From Barnesiella viscericola DSM 18177 (GTDB lineage Bacteria; Bacteroidota; Bacteroidia; Bacteroidales; Barnesiellaceae): 64,000 nt of DNA. The stretch is from NCBI RefSeq assembly GCF_000512915.1, contig NZ_CP007034.1, positions 3,012,857 through 3,076,856 on the forward strand, given 5' to 3'. The notes under the pieces are model-generated. The model was not told the DNA's origin, searched no databases, and worked only from the letters and a program-made list of their open reading frames with translations. Shown here one piece after another: positions 19,564 through 31,716 of the stretch. Numbering within the stretch: position 1 is the stretch's first letter; each line of letters starts with the position of its first letter. The position numbers and the translations under genes are program-made.

Positions 19564-21339
19564 ATGATAAAGAAGATATTTTTGGCCTATCTCTCCCTGT
19601 CGGTCCTCCTGTCGATTTCGGCTTGCAACCGTTTTGATGTGGAGAACGACCCCATCACCTACGGCGATGGTTACATGGAGGTACAGCTCAATACCGACAA
19701 GGCTCGCTATACACCGGGCGAGGCTGTGAATTTTACCCTGAACAAGCCGATAGCAGGTGCTTCTAATGTCATGGTGCGCTATCGTCATTTGGGTACGACT
19801 ATCGAAGAGGCTCCCCTGACGAGTTGCAACTGGACTTGGCAACCGCCTGCCACTGACTATCAGGGCTATCTGGTCGACTTGTACAGCAAGGACGCCAACG
19901 GCGTAGAGACGGTCTACGGCAGTATCGCTGTCGATGTATCGACCTTGCCCGACCGATTCCCCCGCAACGGGTTCCTTTCGGCCTATGGCAACATGACCAG
20001 TCAGGACATCGCCGATGTCATGTCCAATCTGAACCGTCACCACATCAATTATGTGCAGTTCCAAGACTGGCACTATAAGCACCACAAACCCTTGGCCGGG
20101 ACTCCGTCGGCCCCGATGGAGGTGTGGACCGACATCATCAATCGCGACTGCTACAAAAAGACCGTAGAGGGGTACATCGAGAAGTCGCATCAGTATGGCA
20201 TGAAGTCGTTGTTCTATAACCTGGCCTACGGTGCCTTGGCCGATGCGGCCGATGACGGTGTGCAGGAGGAGTGGTACCTGTTCAAGGATACCAAGCACGT
20301 CTTGAAAGATTGTCACGAACTGGGCTCTCCTTTCAAGAGCAGCATCTATATTGTCAACGCGGGCAATGAGGCCTGGATCGATTATCTGGTTCAACAGAAC
20401 AGCGATGTCTATGCCGTGTTTGATTTCGACGGTTATCAGATAGACCAGTTGGGCGATCGTGGAGAGACCTACGACTACTACGGTAATCGTGTCTATCTTG
20501 ACCAGACGTTCAAACACTTTATCGAACGCATGAAAGAGGCCAATCCCGACAAGTCGCTTGTAATGAATGCCGTAGGACAGTATGGACAGGAATACCAGAT
20601 TTCGAAGGCTCCGGTCGACTTCCTTTATACCGAGGTGTGGGACCACAACGACGATCGTGGATACACCATCTTCTCGGATATCATCACCAACAACGACAAG
20701 TGGTCGGGTGGCAAGAAAACGGTTCTGGCCGCCTATATGAACTATGAGCACGGGCGCAAGGGCCGCAGTTATTTCAATACCCCCGGAATCCTGATGGGTA
20801 CGGCCGCAGCATTTGCCTGGGGCGGTTCTATCCTGCAACTGGGCGAGCATCTGCTCTGCAACGAATATTTCCCCAACAACAACCTCTCGATGCGGGGTGA
20901 GTTGAAGATTGCACTGGTTCACTACTACGATTTCCTCACCGCATATCAGAATCTGCTGAGAGAAGAGGGCGAGTGGTATGGAGTCGATGTGACCACGCCC
21001 GCCGGTAACGTGACGTTCAATCAATGGGGGCCGGTGAGAGGGCAGGTCGCCACCGTGGGCAAGCGCTTTGCCTCTTGCGATGTGATACAGCTGCTCAGCT
21101 ATCGAAACGCTACTCATCTGGATTGGTGCGACACCAACGCCGACCAGGGTGAACCCGACTTGTTGGAAAACTTGACGGTGAGCTTTGCCGTGAAACAGAC
21201 GCCCAAATCGGTATGGGTGGCTTCGCCCGATGTAAAGGACGGGATAGCCATACCGCTCGAATACGAGTATGCGGGTGGTAAGATAACGACTACACTCCCG
21301 GCCTTGAAGTACTGGGACATGATTGTCGTGGAGTATTAG
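19564..21339 (+). CDS. GH66 dextranase, surface lipoprotein
   Basis: This 591-residue protein has a lipobox ending at Cys21 (SISAC). An N-terminal Ig-like domain precedes a GH66 (beta/alpha)8 barrel. GH66 signatures include FLSAYG, HHINYVQFQDWHYKHHKPL and YNLAYGA. Asp294 in DGYQIDQLG and Glu357 in YTEVWD fit the nucleophile and acid/base of streptococcal dextranases. GH66 enzymes are endodextranases or cycloisomaltooligosaccharide glucanotransferases acting on alpha-1,6-glucan. I see no inserted CBM35 of the cyclising type, so plain endodextranase is more likely. This gene is the main evidence that the locus targets dextran. Confidence 0.92.
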   Translation: MIKKIFLAYLSLSVLLSISACNRFDVENDPITYGDGYMEVQLNTDKARYTPGEAVNFTLNKPIAGASNVMVRYRHLGTTIEEAPLTSCNWTWQPPATDYQGYLVDLYSKDANGVETVYGSIAVDVSTLPDRFPRNGFLSAYGNMTSQDIADVMSNLNRHHINYVQFQDWHYKHHKPLAGTPSAPMEVWTDIINRDCYKKTVEGYIEKSHQYGMKSLFYNLAYGALADAADDGVQEEWYLFKDTKHVLKDCHELGSPFKSSIYIVNAGNEAWIDYLVQQNSDVYAVFDFDGYQIDQLGDRGETYDYYGNRVYLDQTFKHFIERMKEANPDKSLVMNAVGQYGQEYQISKAPVDFLYTEVWDHNDDRGYTIFSDIITNNDKWSGGKKTVLAAYMNYEHGRKGRSYFNTPGILMGTAAAFAWGGSILQLGEHLLCNEYFPNNNLSMRGELKIALVHYYDFLTAYQNLLREEGEWYGVDVTTPAGNVTFNQWGPVRGQVATVGKRFASCDVIQLLSYRNATHLDWCDTNADQGEPDLLENLTVSFAVKQTPKSVWVASPDVKDGIAIPLEYEYAGGKITTTLPALKYWDMIVVEY

Positions 21340-21444
21340 AAAAATGACCGACGGGGACGGGAGGGCTTCCCGGTGTGGGAATACCTCCTGTCGCCCGTTG
21401 GGTAAAAGAGAAACAGATTGCTTATTTTGGAATACAGTTTTTTT

Positions 21445-24400
21445 ATGAAGTACAAATTGTTGTCCATTTTGATGCTGTGTGCCAGTATAGGCGTGCAGGC
21501 ACAGGAAGAATTTTTGTGTGGCGACAGGATAGCGGTGTTCTATCCGCCCCAGTTCGATTCGTCACAAACGTTGGCGTCGTTTGCCGTACAGAAAGAGTTG
21601 ACCCGCCAGGGCGATTTGCCCGGCGATTGGGAGATACGTCCCGTTTTCACAACCGACGGGGAGGGTAAAACTCTGGTCGAAATTGCTTATAGCGACGATG
21701 CCGACTTGTATGGCACGGGACTGGTGACGGGGAAACTGAGAAGAAATGGAACTTCGATCGAAATATGGAATAAAGACAATTATGGTTATTACGTCTCCAA
21801 CTGCCTTTATCAGTCGCACCCGTGGGTAATGGGTGTACGTCCCGACGGCAAAACCTTCGGTATCATTGCCGATAATAGCTGGCGCTCCAAATTGGAACTC
21901 TCCAATCCCATGAAGATTACCAGCGAGGGTCCGGCCTTCCGGGTGATTGTAATCGAGCGCGATTCTCCCAGCGAGATGATGCAGGTGCTGGGCGAACTGA
22001 CCGGTACCATCAATTTGCCGCCGCTGTGGGCCCTGGGTTTCCATCAGTCGCGGTTCAACCCCACCTATAAACCCGACGAGATTGTAGCGATGGGGCAGGA
22101 GTTCCGCAAGCGCAATTTGCCGTGCGATGTATTTTGGGTAGATATTGACTACATGGACGGGAAACGTATCTTTACCTATGATGCCAACGAATTTTTCAAT
22201 TCGTCCAAGGTGGCTTCGCCCGATGCACTCAACGAGACGATGCATGAGATGGGCTACAAAATGGGTTATATTACCGACCCGGGCGTGAAAATCGACGAAT
22301 CATACACGGTTTATCAGCAGGGCCAAAGCGGCGACCACTGGGTGAAAGCCGAGGATAAGGTGACCGACTACGAAGGCGAAGTGTGGCCGGGTATGTGCAA
22401 GTTCCCCGATTTCACACAACCTCAGACCCGCGAATGGTGGGCCGGCCTTTATGGCGAGTTTTACAAGGCTCATGACATGGACGGCGCCTGGAACGACATG
22501 AACGAACCGGGTGTATTCAATACTCCAGAGTGGACCATGCTCACGACCAACTGGCACCGGGGAGGTGGCGATTTGGCTGCCGGACCTCACATGCGTTATC
22601 ACAATCTCTATGGGTCGCTCATGACACAAGCCTCTTACGAGGGTCTTGTCAAGAGCCGTCCCGACAAGCGCCCCTTCCTTCTCTCTCGTGCCAATCACTT
22701 GGGTGCACAACGCTATTGTGCCACTTGGACCGGCGATAACCTGGGTACGTGGGAACACATGATGCTGTCGGTACCGATGTGCATCACGTTAGGCCTTTCG
22801 GGTCAACCCTTCGGTGGACCTGACGTAGGCGGTTACGGACTCGATGTTACTCCCGAGCTGTTGGCTCACTGGATGGCCCTCTCGGCCTATTATCCCTTCT
22901 CCCGGAACCACACCTCGGGCTGCTCGCAGGAGCCGTGGGTATTTGGTACTGCGGTAGAAAATGTTTCGCGCAATGCACTCAACCGCCGCTATCGGTTGTT
23001 GCCCTATCTGTACACGCTGTTTCACGAATCTTCGGTCGACGGTATGCCGGTCATGCGTCCGCTCTTCTTTGCCGATTTGACCGATACCGATTTGCGTGAC
23101 CAGGAGCAAGCCTTCCTGTTGGGTGGCGACCTGATGGTAATCCCTCGCTGGGCCAACCACGTGACTCTGCCCAAGGGCGATTGGGACCAGCTGCAACTCG
23201 AAGCCGAGGACGATGGTTACCAGCCGTTGCTGGCTCTGCGTCCCGGTAGCGTGTTGCCCTATTTGGGCCATACGGTTCAAACGACCGCTGTCTATGAAGC
23301 CGATTCGCTTACCCTCTTCGTGAATCCTTCGGACGATGGTACGGCTTATGGCGAGATGTATGACGATGCCGGCGAAGGGTTTGACTACAAGAATGGTGAT
23401 TATGCACTCTTGCAGTTCAACTGCGAACCCTATGCCCAGGATTCTCTGGCGGTAACCGTGGTCAAGAGCGAAGGTAATCTCGACAAGACCCGTCATTATC
23501 GGGTAGCCGTAGTTGGTGGAGCCGAGACCTATTATTCGTCCTGGACGACCGACAGTCGCATCGTTGTACCCCATGTGGAAGATGTGACCGAAGGGATAGA
23601 CCTGTCGCAGACAATCGGTAAGGTAATCTTCGTAACCGGTACCTTCAACGACTGGGACGTAGACCAGTATGTACTCACCGGTAATACCGACGGATTTATG
23701 GTGAGCGAACGTATCTACATCGAGAAGGGCGACCATCGCCTCAAATTTACCAATTCTCCTACGTGGAGCGGCGACGATTGGGGTGATGCCGACGGTCTGA
23801 GCGGTGTGGCCAAACCGAGTACCGGCAAACCCGATATTACCTTCCATATTGCCAATAGCGGCAACTACAACATCATGTTCAACCCCACGACGCTCGAATA
23901 TGCCATCATGCGTACTTTCGACTCCAACGAATCGATTATATACGTGGGCGGAACATTCAATAACTGGACGCTCAACTATTTCAGTCAGATGGACCTGGTC
24001 GACAACCATGTGTGGAAGAGTGATGCCATCTATTGCGAGGCCGGGGACCAGGAATTGAAATTTGTCAATACCAATAATTGGAGCAACAAGGATTGGGGTG
24101 GTATTGAAGGATTGAGCGGGACAGCCATGGAGACTACCGGCAAGAGCGACTCGAACCTGAAATTCACCTTGGCCGAGAGCGGATATTATGTGATGACTTT
24201 CAACGATCAGTCGTTGGCCTATTCGATACAGCGGGTTTCTGACCCGTCGGCTGTCGAGGAGGTGAAGGCCGAGCCTTCGTGCCGCATTTATCCCAACCCT
24301 ACGGACGGTATATTGAACGTCCTGCTCGATGTCGACAATGCTCAGATGCGCATTTCCTCGCAAGACGGCCGCTGCCTGCAAGAGCAGTCGCTCACCCGCA

Positions 24401-24501
24401 ACCTCTCGACCGTCGATATCAGCTCGTTGCCCGAGGGTTCCTATATCGTGGACTTCCGTTGGGACAAAGGTCATGAAACTCAAAAACTGATTAAAAAATA
24501 A
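21445..24501 (+). CDS. GH31 alpha-glucosidase with tandem binding modules and T9SS tail
   Basis: This 1018-residue protein starts at the ATG at 21445, which gives a clean signal peptide cleaved after Ala19. A TTG 27 bp upstream would only spoil it. The GH31 barrel carries Asp351 in WNDMNEP as nucleophile and Asp431 in WTGDNLG as acid/base. After the beta-sandwich domain come two similar modules of about 100 residues (about 726-826 and 830-930), opening FVTGTFNDW and YVGGTFNNW, likely carbohydrate-binding. The last 75 residues (IYPNPTDGILNV ... YIVDFRWDKGHETQKLIKK) form a type IX sorting domain. It should release glucose from isomalto- or malto-oligosaccharides outside the cytoplasm. Confidence 0.92.
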   Translation: MKYKLLSILMLCASIGVQAQEEFLCGDRIAVFYPPQFDSSQTLASFAVQKELTRQGDLPGDWEIRPVFTTDGEGKTLVEIAYSDDADLYGTGLVTGKLRRNGTSIEIWNKDNYGYYVSNCLYQSHPWVMGVRPDGKTFGIIADNSWRSKLELSNPMKITSEGPAFRVIVIERDSPSEMMQVLGELTGTINLPPLWALGFHQSRFNPTYKPDEIVAMGQEFRKRNLPCDVFWVDIDYMDGKRIFTYDANEFFNSSKVASPDALNETMHEMGYKMGYITDPGVKIDESYTVYQQGQSGDHWVKAEDKVTDYEGEVWPGMCKFPDFTQPQTREWWAGLYGEFYKAHDMDGAWNDMNEPGVFNTPEWTMLTTNWHRGGGDLAAGPHMRYHNLYGSLMTQASYEGLVKSRPDKRPFLLSRANHLGAQRYCATWTGDNLGTWEHMMLSVPMCITLGLSGQPFGGPDVGGYGLDVTPELLAHWMALSAYYPFSRNHTSGCSQEPWVFGTAVENVSRNALNRRYRLLPYLYTLFHESSVDGMPVMRPLFFADLTDTDLRDQEQAFLLGGDLMVIPRWANHVTLPKGDWDQLQLEAEDDGYQPLLALRPGSVLPYLGHTVQTTAVYEADSLTLFVNPSDDGTAYGEMYDDAGEGFDYKNGDYALLQFNCEPYAQDSLAVTVVKSEGNLDKTRHYRVAVVGGAETYYSSWTTDSRIVVPHVEDVTEGIDLSQTIGKVIFVTGTFNDWDVDQYVLTGNTDGFMVSERIYIEKGDHRLKFTNSPTWSGDDWGDADGLSGVAKPSTGKPDITFHIANSGNYNIMFNPTTLEYAIMRTFDSNESIIYVGGTFNNWTLNYFSQMDLVDNHVWKSDAIYCEAGDQELKFVNTNNWSNKDWGGIEGLSGTAMETTGKSDSNLKFTLAESGYYVMTFNDQSLAYSIQRVSDPSAVEEVKAEPSCRIYPNPTDGILNVLLDVDNAQMRISSQDGRCLQEQSLTRNLSTVDISSLPEGSYIVDFRWDKGHETQKLIKK

Positions 24502-26679
<2,178 letters not shown>

Positions 26680-26700
26680 GGCGGGGTTTCTCGCTGTCGA

Positions 26701-26813
26701 GCGGGCGGTCAGTCTCTTCTCTCCGATTGTGAATGACCTCGGTTGTGGTGTGGCAGAATGATGTACACCGCAGCCGGGGGTAGGAGAGGGGAGAGTGACC
26801 GCCCGCATTTTTT
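26701..26813 (+). terminator. Long hairpin terminator after the glucan operon
   Basis: GCGGGCGGTCA (26701-26711) pairs perfectly with TGACCGCCCGC (26796-26806), followed by A and six T residues. The roughly 85 nt between also fold back on themselves with many G-C and G-U pairs (for example 26735-26750 with 26764-26780). The structure is unusually long for a simple terminator. Confidence 0.7.
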
Positions 26814-27041
26814 GTGTCATAGGGCGAGGGTTTTTCTCTGCATTCACATTTCAATTCTCTTACAGGGGTGCTTTGTGCGGGGCGTAAAATCAGCGGGGAG
26901 CAAAGGCAATTCGTCGAAAACACCTTTGAAATGTCTCTTTTTACGGCTTCTGTCGTACGGTTTTGGTTCAAAAAGCATCGAATCGGAAAAATAGAACTAA
27001 ATATCGGAGATAAGGAACTAATTTGTAAGGGAGGAAGGATT

Positions 27042-27049
27042 TATCTTTG
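27042..27049 (+). promoter_or_regulatory. Candidate -7 element, efflux leader (distal)
   Basis: TATCTTTG matches the TAnnTTTG consensus. A TTTG lies at 27022-27025, but the 16-nt spacing is short. If active, the efflux mRNA would have a leader of about 255 nt. Confidence 0.4.
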
Positions 27050-27150
27050 CACTCGGGAAATAGGTAAAAGATAGGTTATATGGTGAAATATATAAATTTT
27101 ATTTTATTTTATTTTTTCATTATTTCCAGCTATTATACAGACTTTATCCC

Positions 27151-27158
27151 TAAATTTG
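27151..27158 (+). promoter_or_regulatory. Candidate -7 element, efflux leader (proximal)
   Basis: TAAATTTG is a full match to TAnnTTTG, without a good -33 partner. It would give a leader of about 145 nt before the membrane fusion protein gene. Confidence 0.35.
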
Positions 27159-27311
27159 TAACATTTGAAAATGTGGCTGAAATCCCTTGTTTATCGGGGG
27201 AATAGATGAATTTACAGCCCCGGGAAGGAAGTATAGGGAAAATTATTGTTAACATTTATTAGTATAAGGTTGGGCTTAGGATACCAACGTTGAAATAATA
27301 TTTAGTTACTT

Positions 27312-28478
27312 ATGAATATGAAACTGACCAAAAATTTGATTCAACCCATCGCCGGTGCGATGCTTTGTATTTTTTTGTTTTCCTGTGGAGGGAAAAATGC
27401 TCAGACAGGTGGAATGGCTCGTGAGTATGCCGTGATGACATTGGAGCCCGATTCAATGGAGTGGTATAGTAACTATCCTGCTGCCATCAAGGGTAAACGG
27501 GACATCGAGATACGGCCGAACGTGAGCGGCTTTATTACCGAATTGAGAGTGGACGAGGGATCTGTCGTAAGAAAAGGTCAGGTCCTTTTTGTTATCGATA
27601 CGGTCCCCTACAAAGCCGCTTTGAAGGTAGCCGAGACCAATGTTGAGGTAGCTCGCGCCAATGCCGAGACGGCTCGCCTGACGGCCGAGAACAAACGCGA
27701 ACTGCAACGCCGCGACATCATCAGCGAGTATGACCTGCAAATGGCCGAAAACTCCTATGCGTCGGCCAAGGCTCAGTTGGCTCAGGCCGAGGCCCAGCTG
27801 GTAAATGCCCGCAACAACGACTCCTACACGCGGGTAACCAGTCCGCTCGACGGGGTGGTGGGCGAGATTCCCTTCCGGGTAGGTAGCCTGGTATCGCCTT
27901 CGTCGACCACGCCGCTGACTACCGTATCGGACAACTCTGAGATGTATGTCTATTTCTCGATGACCGAACGCCAGGTTCTCGAACTGGCTGCCCAATACGG
28001 TGCCGACAATTTCTTGAAAAAGCTCCCCGAAGTGTCGCTCAAACTCTCCGACGGTAGCGTTTATCCCTTGAAGGGCGAAATTGAGACCATCAGCGGTATC
28101 ATCGACACGCAGACCGGTTCGTCGAACATGCGTGCCACCTTTGCCAATCCGCACAAGCTGTTGCGCAGCGGCGGCTCGGGTGTGATCATGATCCCGATGA
28201 AGAACAACCAGGCACTGTTGGTACCGCAGAAGGCCACGTATGAGATTCAGGACAAGAAATTTGTATACGTCCTCAACGATGATTCTACGGTGAAATCGAC
28301 CGAGATTACCGTTTCGTCGATTGATAACGGTAAAGATTACATGGTGCTCTCGGGCCTCAAAGTCGGCGACCGCATTGTAATCGAAGGTGTCAATACCCTC
28401 AAAGACGGTATGAAGATACAGGTAGCCGGAGCTCAGGCTCCCGCCCAGGAACCGGCACAAGCACAAAGCAAACAATAA
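27312..28478 (+). CDS. RND efflux periplasmic adaptor (AcrA-like), system 1
   Basis: This 388-residue lipoprotein has a lipobox at Cys25 (FLFSC). It shows the membrane fusion protein architecture: a lipoyl-like half (IRPNVSGFITELRVDEGSVVRKGQ), an alanine/glutamate-rich helical hairpin (about 105-165), the second lipoyl half (VTSPLDGVVGEIPFRVGSLV), and beta-barrel and membrane-proximal domains. It links an inner-membrane RND pump to an outer-membrane channel. The pump gene starts 29 bp later and the channel gene follows, so the three form one tripartite system. Substrate cannot be read from sequence; hydrophobic drugs or bile salts are typical. Confidence 0.92.
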   Translation: MNMKLTKNLIQPIAGAMLCIFLFSCGGKNAQTGGMAREYAVMTLEPDSMEWYSNYPAAIKGKRDIEIRPNVSGFITELRVDEGSVVRKGQVLFVIDTVPYKAALKVAETNVEVARANAETARLTAENKRELQRRDIISEYDLQMAENSYASAKAQLAQAEAQLVNARNNDSYTRVTSPLDGVVGEIPFRVGSLVSPSSTTPLTTVSDNSEMYVYFSMTERQVLELAAQYGADNFLKKLPEVSLKLSDGSVYPLKGEIETISGIIDTQTGSSNMRATFANPHKLLRSGGSGVIMIPMKNNQALLVPQKATYEIQDKKFVYVLNDDSTVKSTEITVSSIDNGKDYMVLSGLKVGDRIVIEGVNTLKDGMKIQVAGAQAPAQEPAQAQSKQ

Positions 28479-28507
28479 CCCTTTCAACTTCAAAATAGGA
28501 AAAGATT

Positions 28508-31500
28508 ATGAAGTTAGACAGATTTATCAATCGCCCGGTATTATCGACCGTTATCTCCATTTTCATGGTTATACTGGGCCTTATCGGACTTGTATTCCTA
28601 CCCATCACGCAGTATCCCGATATTGCGCCGCCTACGATACAGGTCTCTACAACCTACACGGGTGCCAATGCCCAGACGATATTGAACAGCGTTATCGCTC
28701 CTTTGGAGGAGTCGATCAACGGTGTGGAGGACATGATGTACATGACCTCGTCGGCCACCAATACCGGTTCGGCCTCCATCACCGTATATTTCAAACAGGG
28801 TACCGACCCCGATATGGCTGCTGTGAACGTGCAGAACCGGGTGTCGAAAGCCTTGAACTTGCTGCCTGCCGAGGTAACTCAGGTGGGTGTGATTACCCAG
28901 AAGCGGCAGACCAGTATGCTGATGGTATTCTCTCTGTATAGTCCCGACGACCGGTACAGCCTCGAATTCCTCGAAAACTACGCCAAAATCAATGTGATTC
29001 CTCTGGTACAACGTATCCCGGGTGTGGGTGATGCCAACGTTATGGCTACCGACTACTCGATGCGTATCTGGCTCAAACCCGACGTGATGGCCCAGTATGG
29101 CCTCATGCCTACCGATATTGCCGCCGTCCTGGCCGAGCAGAATATCGAGGCCGCTCCCGGTCAGTTTGGCGACCAGGGTAACCAGTCGTTCCAGTATGTG
29201 CTCACCTACAAGGGGCGTCTGCAAACCCCCGAAGAGTTTGGCGACATGGTGATTCGTGCCGATGCCGACGGTCAGATTCTCTATCTGAAAGATGTGGCCG
29301 ACATCGAGCTGGGCCGTTTGACCTATGGGTTCAAGAACTTCCAGAACGGACACAATGCCGTGAGCTCCATGATTTACCAGACGGCAGGTTCGAACGCCAC
29401 CGAGATTATCGGTGATATAACCGACTTGCTCGACGATATCCGCAAAGACCTCCCGGCCGGTATGGAAATCGAGACAACGCTGAATGCCAACGACTTCTTG
29501 TTCGCTTCGATTCACGAGGTAATCAAGACCCTTATCGAGGCCTTTATCCTGGTGTTCTTCGTGGTATATATCTTCTTGCAGGATTTCCGTTCGACGTTGA
29601 TTCCCGCCATCGCAATCCCGGTATCGCTTATCGGTACCTTCTTTGCCCTCTACCTGATGGGATTCAGCCTCAACCTGCTTACCCTCTGTGCCTTGGTATT
29701 GGCCATTGCGATAGTGGTCGACGATGCGATAGTGGTCGTCGAGGGCGTCCATGCCAAGTTGGACCAGGGGTACAAGTCGCCGCGCAAGGCCTCGATCGAT
29801 GCCATGCGTGAGCTCTCGGGAGCTATCGTGTCGATTACGCTGGTGATGATGTCGGTGTTTATCCCCGTAAGTTTCATGACCGGAACATCGGGTACCTTCT
29901 ACCGGCAGTTTGGTCTCACCATGGCCTTCGCCATCGGCTTCTCGGCCATCAATGCCTTGACCCTGAGTCCCGCTTTGTGTGCCATCTTGTTGAAACCGCA
30001 CGACAAGAGCGGTGCGGGTCACAAGAAGACAACCTTTATCGACCGGTTCCACACCGCTTTCAATACGGCATACGATACACTGTTGAACAAGTATAAGAAC
30101 GGAGTCCGACACTTTGTTCACCACAAGAAACTCTCTTTCCTAGGTGTGATTGTGGCCATCGTTGTTCTGGTTGTGCTGATGAATGTGACACCTACGGGAC
30201 TTGTGCCCAACGAGGATACGGGAACCATCATGATTACGGCCGACTTGCAGCCGGGTACCTCGCAAGAGCGTACCGAGCAGGTGCTCATGCAGGTCGACAG
30301 CATCATCGGGTTGCACCCTGCCGTGAAGGGTCGCACGCAGATTGTCGGATTTAGTTTCATCGGTGGTCAGGGTAATACCTACGGTTCGTTTATCGTGAAA
30401 CTGAAAGATTGGAGCGAACGTACCGGCAAGGGTATGGACGCCAACTCGGTAATCGGGGCTCTCTACTCCAAGTTTGCCACCGAGATAAAAGATGCCCGTG
30501 TGCTCTGTTTCGCACCGCCTATGATTCCGGGTTACAGTATCAGTAACGGTTTCGAGTTGAACTTGCAGGATAAGACCGGTGGCTCGCTCGACCGCTTCTA
30601 CGAGGTGACACAGGAGTTCTTGGCCGAGCTGATGAAACGGCCCGAGATTGCCATGGCTTCGACCACGTTCAACCCCTCGTTCCCGCAATACATGGTCGAT
30701 GTCGACGTGGCCAAGTGCAAACAGGCCGGTATCAGCCCGAGCGATGTGCTCACCGCCTTGCAGGGTTACATCGGTGGTATGTATTCGTCGAACTTCAACC
30801 GATTCGGTAAACTCTACCGGGTCATGATTCAGGCCGAGCCCAGTGCCCGTGTCAGCCCCGAGAGCCTCAACAACATCAAGATTCGCAACGGTTCCGAGAT
30901 GGCCCCCATCACCAACTTCATTACGTTGCATAAGGTGTACGGCCCCGACAACATCAACCGCTTCAACATGTTTACCTCCATCAAGATCAACGGTAACCCG
31001 GCCGACGGTTACAGTTCGGGCGAGGCCATCAAGGCACTCGAAGAGGTAGCCGCCGAGACGCTGCCGGTAGGTTACGGTTATGAGTTCTCGGGTATGACCC
31101 GTGAGGAGCAAAGTTCGAGCAGCGGTACCACGGCCATCATCTTCGTGCTCTGTCTTGTATTCGTCTATCTGTTGTTGAGTGCCCAGTATGAGAGCTACGT
31201 GCTGCCGCTGTCGGTTATTCTTTCGATACCGTTCGGTCTGGCCGGAAGCTTCATCTTCGCCCTCATCATGGGTGTTGAGAACAACATCTATTTGCAGATT
31301 GCCTTGATTATGTTGATTGGTCTGTTGGCCAAGAATGCGATTCTTATCGTCGAGTTCGCCCTCGACCGTCGTCGTACCGGTATGCCTATCATCAATGCCG
31401 CTATCGACGGAGCCGCAGCCCGTTTGCGTCCTATCTTGATGACTTCGTTGGCCATGGTCATCGGTCTGTTGCCTATGATGTTTGCCAGCGGTGTAGGAGC

Positions 31501-31687
31501 CAATGGTAACGGAACCCTGGGTGCCGGTGCCGTGGGCGGTATGCTTATTGGTATGATTTGCCAGATATTCATCGTGCCGGCTCTGTTCGTGGTATTCGAG
31601 ATTATCCAGGAGAAGATCAAACCGCTCAAATGGGACGATCTGGGCAACTCGGAAGTCCTCACGGAAATCGAGCAGTATTCCAAATAA
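28508..31687 (+). CDS. RND efflux inner-membrane pump (AcrB/HAE1 type), system 1
   Basis: This 1059-residue permease has the usual RND layout: TM1 at the N-terminus, a large periplasmic loop, TM2-6, a second loop and TM7-12. Asp405 and Asp406 in AIAIVVDDAIVVVEG correspond to the paired proton-relay aspartates of AcrB (407/408). The start MKLDRFINRPVLSTVISIFM and the GLLAKNAILIVEFA segment are typical of the hydrophobe/amphiphile efflux (HAE1) branch. It exchanges protons for amphiphilic substrates and works with the adaptor upstream and the channel downstream. Confidence 0.95.
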   Translation: MKLDRFINRPVLSTVISIFMVILGLIGLVFLPITQYPDIAPPTIQVSTTYTGANAQTILNSVIAPLEESINGVEDMMYMTSSATNTGSASITVYFKQGTDPDMAAVNVQNRVSKALNLLPAEVTQVGVITQKRQTSMLMVFSLYSPDDRYSLEFLENYAKINVIPLVQRIPGVGDANVMATDYSMRIWLKPDVMAQYGLMPTDIAAVLAEQNIEAAPGQFGDQGNQSFQYVLTYKGRLQTPEEFGDMVIRADADGQILYLKDVADIELGRLTYGFKNFQNGHNAVSSMIYQTAGSNATEIIGDITDLLDDIRKDLPAGMEIETTLNANDFLFASIHEVIKTLIEAFILVFFVVYIFLQDFRSTLIPAIAIPVSLIGTFFALYLMGFSLNLLTLCALVLAIAIVVDDAIVVVEGVHAKLDQGYKSPRKASIDAMRELSGAIVSITLVMMSVFIPVSFMTGTSGTFYRQFGLTMAFAIGFSAINALTLSPALCAILLKPHDKSGAGHKKTTFIDRFHTAFNTAYDTLLNKYKNGVRHFVHHKKLSFLGVIVAIVVLVVLMNVTPTGLVPNEDTGTIMITADLQPGTSQERTEQVLMQVDSIIGLHPAVKGRTQIVGFSFIGGQGNTYGSFIVKLKDWSERTGKGMDANSVIGALYSKFATEIKDARVLCFAPPMIPGYSISNGFELNLQDKTGGSLDRFYEVTQEFLAELMKRPEIAMASTTFNPSFPQYMVDVDVAKCKQAGISPSDVLTALQGYIGGMYSSNFNRFGKLYRVMIQAEPSARVSPESLNNIKIRNGSEMAPITNFITLHKVYGPDNINRFNMFTSIKINGNPADGYSSGEAIKALEEVAAETLPVGYGYEFSGMTREEQSSSSGTTAIIFVLCLVFVYLLLSAQYESYVLPLSVILSIPFGLAGSFIFALIMGVENNIYLQIALIMLIGLLAKNAILIVEFALDRRRTGMPIINAAIDGAAARLRPILMTSLAMVIGLLPMMFASGVGANGNGTLGAGAVGGMLIGMICQIFIVPALFVVFEIIQEKIKPLKWDDLGNSEVLTEIEQYSK

Positions 31688-31716
31688 AATTGAACTCTAT
31701 ATAAAACAGAGAATAT

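Larger units (their letters stand above)
26814..27311. other. Long non-coding gap upstream of the first efflux operon
   Basis: Nearly 500 bp without a convincing gene. It becomes very AT-rich after 27080 and holds two candidate -7 elements. A 41-codon open frame at 27080-27205 lacks a recognisable domain and I do not call it. Confidence 0.5.

Noticed and set aside
27080..27205. Small plus-strand open frame of 41 codons in the efflux leader
   Set aside because: Very AT-rich, with no domain and no clear ribosome-binding site; could be a leader peptide but cannot be supported from one sequence.
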